DNA from: CAXBCP01 sp038120765
GTDB lineage: Bacteria; Pseudomonadota; Alphaproteobacteria; MPNO01; UBA830
Length of the DNA stretch: 17,940 nt
Direction: 5' to 3'
NCBI GenBank assembly: GCA_038120765.1
Contig: JAYOMI010000072.1
Span: forward strand, 1-17,940
A model generated the notes under the pieces. The model was not told the origin of the DNA and did no database searches. It saw only the letters and a program-made list of their open reading frames with translations. Within the stretch, counting starts at the first letter, position 1. Every line of letters begins with the position of its first letter. Below are positions 7,467-14,008 of the stretch, in pieces. Made by a program: the position numbers and the translations under genes.

Positions 7467-8252
7467 TCAGGCGGCTTTCGATTGGATGAAGCTATTGACG
7501 GCATCGACGAACGGCCCGGACTTTTCGATGTGGGGCAGGTGACCGGCCTGTTCAATCATCGTCACCTGCGACCCGGCAATCACGTTGCCGAACTCTGCCG
7601 CGTAGACGGGATCGACAATCTTGTCGCTGTCGCCCCAGATCACGTGGGTCGGCACGGTAATACGATGGAGCCATTTTCTCAGGTTCGGATTGAACAATCG
7701 TGGCTGCCAGCCGAGGCGCGCGGTCGCGACGCGGTTGCGGATCTGGATGTCCATCTGTTCCTCGGTCAGTTCCATGTTCAGGATGTTGTCGGCGAACGTC
7801 TGGTCGACGAAGATGGCGCGGACGAGATCGTCCGGGTCCATCATGAAAATGTCGGCAATCGGTTTGCCCTTGATGCGGATGCCGGCAGCGCCGACCAGGG
7901 TCAGGCTCTTGATCCGGGTGCAGGAACGGATCGCGATTTCCATCGCCAGCCAGCCGCCGAGGGAATTGCCGATCAGGTGGACGTCGTTGAGGTCCAGCTC
8001 GTCCATGAGGTCAAGATAGAACATCGCGAGATCGTCCATGCTGTCGAGCCATTCGGGCTCGTCCGACCGGCCATAGCTCGGATGATCCGGAACCATCAGG
8101 TCATAGGTGTCGGACAGGGACTGGAACGCCGGAATCCATCCGGCGACGCCGCTGGCGCCATGCAGAAAAAGCGCTGTCTCACCGCTGCCGCTGCGACGCA
8201 TGAGAACCTCGCAGCCACGAATATTGATTTTCGATTCCGTGCAGTCAGCCAT
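7467..8252 (-). CDS. Alpha/beta fold hydrolase (meta-cleavage hydrolase-like)
   Basis: A 261-residue serine alpha/beta hydrolase similar in layout to carbon-carbon bond hydrolases of aromatic meta-cleavage pathways (MhpC/BphD type) and to related esterases. The triad is S98 (GNSLGG), D210 (WGDSDKIV) and H238 (QAGHLPHIEK), with the oxyanion region LFLHGASG near residue 30. An ATG at 8321 would add 23 residues. I prefer 8252 because purine-rich sequence (AAGGGA) lies upstream of it, family similarity begins here, and the predicted promoter (8355-8327) would start transcription at about 8320. It is divergent from the MarR gene, which probably regulates it. The substrate is not determined. Confidence 0.85.
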   Translation of the reverse strand: MADCTESKINIRGCEVLMRRSGSGETALFLHGASGVAGWIPAFQSLSDTYDLMVPDHPSYGRSDEPEWLDSMDDLAMFYLDLMDELDLNDVHLIGNSLGGWLAMEIAIRSCTRIKSLTLVGAAGIRIKGKPIADIFMMDPDDLVRAIFVDQTFADNILNMELTEEQMDIQIRNRVATARLGWQPRLFNPNLRKWLHRITVPTHVIWGDSDKIVDPVYAAEFGNVIAGSQVTMIEQAGHLPHIEKSGPFVDAVNSFIQSKAA

Positions 8253-8326
8253 TGTTCCGTGATCCCTTTTCGCTCGTTTTTGCGCGCCGCCAAACAGCGC
8301 GCGAATTCCATTTTTATCCAACCTAA

Positions 8327-8355
8327 AGTGTCCTGCCCCATCGGGACAGTGTCAA
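8327..8355 (-). promoter_or_regulatory. Promoter for hydrolase 2 with an overlapping palindrome (candidate MarR operator)
   Basis: On the minus strand a perfect -35 TTGACA (8355-8350) is followed after 17 bp by GACACT (8332-8327), a weak -10. The spacer carries an imperfect palindrome whose arms are TGTCC (8329-8333) and GGACA (8344-8348). In addition, AGTGTC occurs twice on the plus strand, at 8327-8332 and 8348-8353, 21 bp or two helical turns apart. A dimer bound here would cover both promoter elements. The divergent MarR gene starts 47 bp away and is the obvious candidate, which is inference from position. Confidence 0.5.
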
Positions 8356-8401
8356 GCCGAAGGCGCTTGCTCCCGTCCGGTGCCGCGTGTAAATCCCGAC
8401 C

Positions 8402-8845
8402 ATGAGCAATGACGATTTTTTCGATCCCGAAGACACGATCGGCTTCCTGATCTGGGACGCAAACCGGGCGATGAGTCGCGAATTCTCCGACCGTATCGCG
8501 CAACATGGCGTCACCCTCGGTCTCTGGCCTTTCCTGCGCGCATTGTGGGAAGCCGACGGGCTGACGCAGCGGGAGCTGTCGGAAAAAGTGCGCATGAAGG
8601 GGCCGACGACGGTGGCGGCGCTGAACAAGCTGGAAGACAAGGGCTTCGTCCGCCGTCAGGGCAACAAGAACGATGCCCGCAAGATCAACGTGTTCCTGAC
8701 GCCGGAGGGGCGAAAGATTTACCGGAAGGTGATCCCGGAGGTTGAGGCGGTCAACACCCAGTGTCTCGCAAATCTGTCCCCCGCCGAAAAGGCCGAGTTC
8801 AAGGACATGATCCGGCGCGTGCGCAACAGCGTGACGGGCAAGTAA
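8402..8845 (+). CDS. MarR family transcriptional regulator
   Basis: A 147-residue winged-helix regulator of the MarR family, normally a homodimer that lets go of its operator when it binds a phenolic or related ligand. The DNA-binding part is visible as LTQRELSEKVRMKGPTTVAALNKLEDKGFV (about residues 58-87), with the wing DARKINVFLTPEGRK after it and dimerisation helices at both ends. No Shine-Dalgarno sequence precedes the ATG. A weak TTGCTC-N17-TAAATC (8367-8395) would start transcription near the ATG, suggesting a leaderless message. It is divergent from hydrolase 2 and 44 bp upstream of two MFS exporters, so it may control catabolism, efflux or both. Confidence 0.9.
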   Translation: MSNDDFFDPEDTIGFLIWDANRAMSREFSDRIAQHGVTLGLWPFLRALWEADGLTQRELSEKVRMKGPTTVAALNKLEDKGFVRRQGNKNDARKINVFLTPEGRKIYRKVIPEVEAVNTQCLANLSPAEKAEFKDMIRRVRNSVTGK

Positions 8846-8889
8846 ACGCAGGTGCGCCAGTACAGATTTCTTCTGGTCCGGAATTCCCG

Positions 8890-10075
8890 ATGACGCCTCG
8901 GCGGTATGCCCTGCTTGCGGGAATGCTCGGATTGTTGCCGATGCTGATGCCGCTCACGGTGGACGGCTCTCTGCCCCTGGTGTCGGCAATCCCGGCCTAT
9001 TTCCAGACAACGACGGCGTTCGTGCAATACAGTCTGAGCGCCGCGGTGCTGGGTATCGCGCTGGGGCAACTGGTTTATGGTCCGTTATCGGACCGGTTCG
9101 GGCGCAAGCCTGTCCTTATTTGTCGCAACATCGGTCGCGTGCTCCATGGCCGCAAGTATCGAAGCCCTGATCGGACTTCGCTTCCTGCAGGGCTTTTTCG
9201 CCTGCTCCGGAATCATCGTTGCCCGGGCGATCATCCGCGATCTGTTCGACCGCGAGGCGGCAGCCCGGCTGTTTGCCCTGATGATGGGTATTCACGGGAT
9301 CATGCCGACGATCGCGCCCGGTGTTTCCGGCTGGATCACCCAGGATTTCGGCTGGCGGGTGCTGTTCATCGTCATGGCGGGATTCGGCCTGTTTACCCTG
9401 CTGACGGTACTGTTCGCGCTTTCGGAAACCAACCGGGCCCGTACCGCCAACGCCGTCCAGCCGTCGGTTCTGGTCAAAAACTATATCGTGATACTTCGGG
9501 ACCGGTCGTTCCGGTCCTATGCGACATGCGCATGTTTCATGTACGGGGCGCTGATGGCCTACTTTGCCGGCGCGCCGGTCGGCCTTATCCAGTATCTGGG
9601 GCTGGGACCGGTCCAGTTCGGTATCGCCATGGCCGTGCCCATGATTTTCTATATCGTGGCGCAGATCACACTTGCGCGTATTGCCCAGCGCCTGGGGCTG
9701 GACCGGATGATCCGTGCCGGCGTGATGCTCGCTGCGGCCGCAGGAATCGGAATGCTGCTGCTGGTGATATCGGGCAACATCACCGTCTACACCCTGATGG
9801 GACCGGTGGTTCTGGTTTTGACGGCCCTGGCATTCATTACACCCGGCACGACAGCCGGTGCGATGTCGCCCTTCGCCACAATGGCGGGCGCGGCATCCTC
9901 GCTGCTGGGCTTTATCCAGTTCCTGGCAGCCGCACTGGCGACCGCGATTATCGGCGTGCTGAATGACGGCACACCGTTCCCGATGGCGGCCGTCATCTGC
10001 GTCTGTACGATCAGCGCTCTTGTCGCTTACGTGACACTCGTCCGCCGCCTACCCCGAGAGGCGGCCGCCGCGTGA
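8890..10075 (+). pseudogene. Bcr/CflA-like MFS exporter, frameshifted near 9118
   Basis: The first of two tandem drug-efflux-type MFS proteins (DHA1, Bcr/CflA group). Translation from ATG 8890 runs through transmembrane helices 1-2 and the loop motif GPLSDRFGRKPVL (residues 64-76), then loses frame at 9118. The rest of the protein, starting LFVATSVACSMAASIEALIGLRF, continues one frame later to 10075. Aligned by eye with the intact neighbour, about six residues (VGGLVV there) are missing at the join, which fits loss of about 17 nt rather than a single-base slip. The downstream part has an ATG at 9077 but would lack the first two helices. The stop overlaps the next gene's start by four bases. 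Confidence 0.82.
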
Positions 10076-11286
10076 CCGTCGCAACCGCGCGTGAGGCAAG
10101 AACATTCGACAATGCGGGCATTGCCGCGCTTCTGGCCCTGACCACCTGTGCGACCGCGACCGGGATCGATGGCACCCTGCCACTGATGCCGGCCATCGGT
10201 ATCGCCTTCGGCGCCACGCAGGCGGAGGTCCAGCTGACCCTGACGATGTTCATGCTGGGGATCGCGATCGGACAGCTTGTTCACGGCCCGCTATCCGACC
10301 GGTTCGGCCGCAAACCGGTCCTTGTCGGGGGGCTTGTCGTCAACGCCGTCGCAACCGCAGCCTGCGCAATGGCGATGTCGATCGAAATGCTGATGGTGTT
10401 TCGTTTCATCCACGGCGCCGCTGCCTCCAGCGGGTGGCTGGTCGCCCGGGCGGTCGTGCGCGACCGGCACGACCGGGCCGACGCGGCGCGGGTTCTCTCC
10501 GTGCTGATGGTCTTTCACGGCCTGTCGCCGATGATCTCGTCGATTGTCGGCGCGCATTTAACGGTCGCCTTCGGCTGGCAGGCAATGTTCGTCTTTCTGT
10601 CGATCTATGCGGCCTGTGTGACCGTCGTCTTCTGCATGGTTTTCAGTGAGACCATTCACGCGAAGAATCCGGATGCCCTGCGGCCGGGGCCTGTAATTCG
10701 CAATTTTGCCGAGGTATCCCGAAGTCCGTCCTTCTGGGCCTATACGGCCTGTGCGGCGGCCTGTTACGGCATGCTTTTCGGGTTTCTGGCGTCGTCGCCC
10801 CACGTGATTATCACCTATTTCGGGGAGAGCGAGACGCGGTACAGCTACATGTTCGCCGGGTGCATGGTCGGCAGCATGATCGGGATGCTGATGGGCGCCC
10901 GGCTGGTTGGCCGCTTCGGGGTCGACCGGCTGTTGCGCTGGGGGGTCGGCGGGGCGAGCGTTTTCGGTCTGCTGCTCGCAGGCCTTGCCTGGGCGTCGGT
11001 CGATCACTGGCTTGCCGTGATCGGGCCCATGCTGTTCTGCATGATCTCCTTCGCGTTTATTTTTCCGCAGTCGATTGCCGGCGCGCTCCAGCCGTTTCCC
11101 CATATCGCGGGGTCTGCATCGTCCCTGGTGGGGTTTGTGCAGCAGCTGACCGGTGCGGCGACCGGAATCGGGGTCGCCGCACTGTCGGACGGCACACAGC
11201 TCTGGCTCGCGAACGGCGTGCTGTTCTGGGCGGTCTTCTCGCTTGCCGCCTATTGGCTGGCCGTTCGAAAATACCGCACCGTCTGA
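10072..11286 (+). CDS. Bcr/CflA-like MFS multidrug exporter
   Basis: A 404-residue inner-membrane transporter of the major facilitator superfamily, DHA1 drug:proton antiporter type, with about 12 hydrophobic segments. The family motif A is complete: GPLSDRFGRKPVL at residues 72-84, after a first helix containing GIDGTLPLMPAI. It is clearly paralogous to the broken gene just before it, sharing motif A, the spacing of early helices and the SxxGFxQ-type segment in helix 11 (SSLVGFVQQL here, SSLLGFIQFL there). The start is GTG at 10072, overlapping the previous stop in a GTGA arrangement, so it probably depends on translational coupling. Likely exports a toxic compound; the substrate is unknown. 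Confidence 0.88.
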   Translation: MTVATAREARTFDNAGIAALLALTTCATATGIDGTLPLMPAIGIAFGATQAEVQLTLTMFMLGIAIGQLVHGPLSDRFGRKPVLVGGLVVNAVATAACAMAMSIEMLMVFRFIHGAAASSGWLVARAVVRDRHDRADAARVLSVLMVFHGLSPMISSIVGAHLTVAFGWQAMFVFLSIYAACVTVVFCMVFSETIHAKNPDALRPGPVIRNFAEVSRSPSFWAYTACAAACYGMLFGFLASSPHVIITYFGESETRYSYMFAGCMVGSMIGMLMGARLVGRFGVDRLLRWGVGGASVFGLLLAGLAWASVDHWLAVIGPMLFCMISFAFIFPQSIAGALQPFPHIAGSASSLVGFVQQLTGAATGIGVAALSDGTQLWLANGVLFWAVFSLAAYWLAVRKYRTV

Positions 11287-11332
11287 GCGGCATATGCTTC
11301 CCGCGCTCACGCGATTCTGATACACCCGGGTC

Positions 11333-12628
11333 ATGGCTATTCAAAGATATTCCCGCGCCCCGATGACAGCCATCTGGGAGCCTGAAAACAAGTTCCGTAT
11401 CTGGTTTGAAATCGAGGCCCATGCCTGCGATGCCCAGGCGGCGCTCGGCGTCATCCCGAAAGAAGCCGCGCAGGCGGTCTGGGAGCGCGGCGCCTTCGAA
11501 ATCGAGCGTATCGACGAGATCGAGCGCGAGACCAAGCACGACGTGATCGCGTTCCTGACGAACCTCGCCGAACATGTCGGCGACGAAGCGCGTTTCGTCC
11601 ATCAGGGGATGACGTCTTCGGATGTCCTCGATACCTGTCTTGCCGTGCAGCTGACCCAGGCGACGGATATCCTTCTGGAGACCATCGACGGCCTGCTGGC
11701 GGCGATAAAGGCCCGCGCCGAAGAACACAAGATGACGCCGACCATCGGGCGCAGCCACGGCATCCATGCAGAGCCCATGACCTTCGGGGTCAAACTTGCG
11801 GGATATTACGCCGAGTTCGCGCGCAATCGCGATCGGCTGGTGGCAGCGCGCGCTGAAATCGCGACCTGTGCGATTTCCGGCGCCGTCGGCACGTTCGCCA
11901 ATATCGATCCGGCCGTCGAGGAGCATGTCGCGAAAGCCATGGGCCTTACCGCTGAAACGGTCTCGACCCAGGTAATTCCGCGCGACCGTCACGCGATGTT
12001 TTTCGCGACCCTCGGCGTGATCGCCTCGTCGGCAGAGCGGCTGGCGGTCGAGATCCGTCATCTCCAGCGTACAGAGCTGCGCGAGGCGGAGGAATATTTC
12101 TCGCCGGGCCAGAAGGGCTCGTCGGCTATGCCCCATAAACGCAACCCGGTGCTGACCGAAAACATCACGGGGCTTGCCCGTATGGTCAGATCATACGCCA
12201 TGCCGGCGATGGAGAACGTGGCATTGTGGCACGAACGCGATATTTCGCATTCGTCGGTCGAGCGCATGATCGGTCCCGATTCCACGATCACCCTGGACTT
12301 CCTGCTGGCGCGCCTGACCGGCGTTGTCGAGAAGATGGTGATCTACCCGGAAAACATGCAGAAGAATCTGGATGCGCTGGGTGGTCTGGTGTTCTCGCAG
12401 CGGGTTCTTCTGGCGCTTACCCAGGCGGGGATGAGCCGGGAAGGGGCCTATGTCGCCGTTCAGCGCAATGCGATGGAAGCCTGGTCAAAAGGCCTGTCGT
12501 TTCTGGACCTGCTCAAAGCGGACCCGGAAGTGTCCGCCAATGTCGACGATGCGACGCTCGAGGATATGTTCGACATCGGCTATCACACCAAGAACGTAGA
12601 TGCGATTTTCAAACGGGTTTTCGGCTAG
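11333..12628 (+). CDS. purB: Adenylosuccinate lyase
   Basis: A 431-residue enzyme of the fumarase/aspartase superfamily that acts twice in purine synthesis, splitting SAICAR and adenylosuccinate with release of fumarate. The superfamily signature SSAMPHKRNP lies at 263-272 and supplies the flexible-loop catalytic serine. TSSDVLDT and SHGIHAEP (H142) are the other two conserved active-site segments. The length and the opening YSRAPMTAIWEPENKFRIW are typical of purB. It starts 46 bp after the MFS gene, without a strong ribosome binding site, and ends in TAG. It converges on the zeta subunit gene. Confidence 0.97.
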   Translation: MAIQRYSRAPMTAIWEPENKFRIWFEIEAHACDAQAALGVIPKEAAQAVWERGAFEIERIDEIERETKHDVIAFLTNLAEHVGDEARFVHQGMTSSDVLDTCLAVQLTQATDILLETIDGLLAAIKARAEEHKMTPTIGRSHGIHAEPMTFGVKLAGYYAEFARNRDRLVAARAEIATCAISGAVGTFANIDPAVEEHVAKAMGLTAETVSTQVIPRDRHAMFFATLGVIASSAERLAVEIRHLQRTELREAEEYFSPGQKGSSAMPHKRNPVLTENITGLARMVRSYAMPAMENVALWHERDISHSSVERMIGPDSTITLDFLLARLTGVVEKMVIYPENMQKNLDALGGLVFSQRVLLALTQAGMSREGAYVAVQRNAMEAWSKGLSFLDLLKADPEVSANVDDATLEDMFDIGYHTKNVDAIFKRVFG

Positions 12629-12755
12629 GGCGCGCTTCCGCCAGGCGCTTCAACGGTAATCGCCCGATTACGCCCGCTAGAGCGGAACCATTCACGATAA
12701 CGATTCCCGTGCGCCACACCCCTGCCTGTGCGAGGGGGCCGCCCGGTGACGCTGT
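12629..12755. other. Intergenic gap between convergent purB and zeta genes, with a perfect palindrome
   Basis: A perfect 16-bp palindrome, arms GTAATCG and CGATTAC around CC, lies at 12656-12671. It could form a short hairpin near the ends of both converging transcripts, but no T run follows on either side, so it is not a standard intrinsic terminator. The rest of the gap shows no coding sequence I would support. Confidence 0.4.
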
Positions 12756-13082
12756 CTAGCTGTTTTCCGCCTCGATCTGGCGATCCGCTTCGTCCATCAA
12801 GCGGATCATTTCCTTGCGCAGGGTCTGTTCGTCCATTTGAAGGCCGCGTTCCTTGAAATCGCCGAGGACCTTGCGAACGACATCGTCGTCACCGGGTTCC
12901 TCGAAATCGGCGAGCACGACTTCCTTGGCATAATCAAGCGCCTGATTGTCCGGCATGCTGAACTGCTGGGCAGCCTAAAGGCCCAGAAGCCTGTTGCGGC
13001 GAGAGGTGATGCGAAACAGGGTTTCCTGATCGCGTTGGTACTTCGCCTCGAAACTTTTCTCGCGATCGTCAAAACCAGACAT
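12756..13082 (-). pseudogene. F1Fo-ATPase inhibitor zeta subunit (DUF1476) with an in-frame amber codon
   Basis: The frame opens at ATG 13082 with MSGFDDREKSFEAKY and RDQETLFRITSRRN, then RLLGL, and meets TAG at 12977-12975 (codon 36). It continues in the same frame with AAQQF and the 66-residue tail containing YAKEVVLADFEEPGDDDVVRKVLGDF, ending at 12756. Family members have LLGLWAA at this point, so a conserved Trp codon TGG appears to have become TAG. Without the stop it would be 108 codons, a normal length. In Paracoccus this protein blocks ATP hydrolysis by F1, with the inhibitory part at the N-terminus and a helical bundle behind it. The first 35 residues would therefore keep the inhibitory helix. 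An ATG at 12956, 18 bases after the stop, could restart the tail but has no clear ribosome binding site. Confidence 0.85.
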
Positions 13083-13237
13083 CTGTGCCTTCCACTTTTT
13101 TTCAAACGACGCTTTAAATCACAAAGGTTAATTTTAGACTACATAGATCGTCGTGGACATGCCTTAAGTCAATAACGCACATTCGCACATCTCTCATGCA
13201 TATAGTCGCGGCGTGTCTAACCTGCTATCGAGGCGGT
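13083..13237. other. AT-rich divergent control region between zeta and NRDE genes
   Basis: This 155-bp gap is visibly richer in A and T than the flanking genes and must serve both divergent genes. On the minus strand TTGACT (13172-13167) is a good -35, with only weak -10 candidates 17-18 bp on. On the plus strand the ribosome binding site of the NRDE gene is GAGG (13230-13233). An ATG at 13196 in frame with that gene is less likely as a start. No CtrA-type TTAA-N7-TTAA site was found; the nearest pair is spaced by 10. Confidence 0.35.
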
Positions 13238-14008
13238 ATGTGCACCGTTGTCATACTCCGTCGTCCGGGCCATGACTGGCCCCTCCTCATGGCCGCAAAC
13301 CGTGATGAAATGGCTGGCCGCCCCTGGGATCCGCCCGGCCGGCACTGGCCGGACCGCGAGAACGTCGTCGCCGGCATCGACCGTCTCGCCGGCGGCACCT
13401 GGATGGGGCTGAACGACGAGGGTGTTGTCGCCGGAGTCCTCAATCGCAAGGATTCGCTGGGGCCGGACGAGACCCTGCGCACGCGCGGAGAAATTGTGCT
13501 CGAGGCCCTGGACCATGCAGATGCGTCGGATGCCGCGGACGCGCTTTCCGACCTCGACGGCCGCAGTTACCGGTCCTTCAACCTCGTGGTCGCGGACAAC
13601 CGGGATGCTTTCTGGGTGCGCAGTCTGGGCGAGGCCGCCGGTGGGCGGATCGATGTCGCTGAAATTCCGGCCGGGGTGTCGATGCTTACCGCGTTCGATC
13701 TGAACGATCCCGCATCGGGGCGGGTCGCGTTTCACCTGCCGCGGTTCGAAGCGGCCGCGGCGCCCGATATCGATGCGGGAGACTGGTCGTCCTGGGAGAC
13801 CCTGCTTGCCAGCGCCGAGCATGGCACGGATACGGATTCGCGCGATGCGATGCGCATCGTCACGGATTTCGGGTTCGGCACGCTGTCCAGTTCCCTGATC
13901 GCCCTGCCGTCGGCGGATTTTCCGGACCGGAAACCGGTCTGGCGATTCGCCTCCGGCGCGCCGGGCGAGGCCGATTTCGAGGCTGTTGATCTGACCGGCT
14001 ATGCCTGA
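13238..14008 (+). CDS. NRDE family protein (TANGO2-like)
   Basis: A 256-residue member of the NRDE/TANGO2 family, named for the motif it carries here literally at N21-R22-D23-E24 (LLMAANRDE). It begins MCTVVIL; Cys2 would become the N-terminal residue after Met removal, as in Ntn-hydrolase-like folds. GGTWMGLNDEGVVAGVLNR and SFNLVVAD are further family segments. The biochemical role of bacterial members is not settled; the eukaryotic TANGO2 has been linked to Golgi organisation and haem or lipid handling. I chose ATG 13238 over 13196 because of GAGG five bases or less upstream and the conserved MC start. It overlaps the end of opgH by 10 bp, tail to tail. Confidence 0.9.
   Translation: MCTVVILRRPGHDWPLLMAANRDEMAGRPWDPPGRHWPDRENVVAGIDRLAGGTWMGLNDEGVVAGVLNRKDSLGPDETLRTRGEIVLEALDHADASDAADALSDLDGRSYRSFNLVVADNRDAFWVRSLGEAAGGRIDVAEIPAGVSMLTAFDLNDPASGRVAFHLPRFEAAAAPDIDAGDWSSWETLLASAEHGTDTDSRDAMRIVTDFGFGTLSSSLIALPSADFPDRKPVWRFASGAPGEADFEAVDLTGYA

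Noticed and set aside
12975..12977. Programmed recoding of TAG in the zeta gene (selenocysteine, pyrrolysine or general amber suppression)
   Set aside because: glnE and purB nearby use TAG as an ordinary stop, relatives have Trp at this place, and no recoding structure is apparent, so mutation or error is simpler.
13196..13237. Earlier ATG for the NRDE gene
   Set aside because: The 14 added residues are unlike the family, whose members begin MC at the later ATG, which also has GAGG in the right place.
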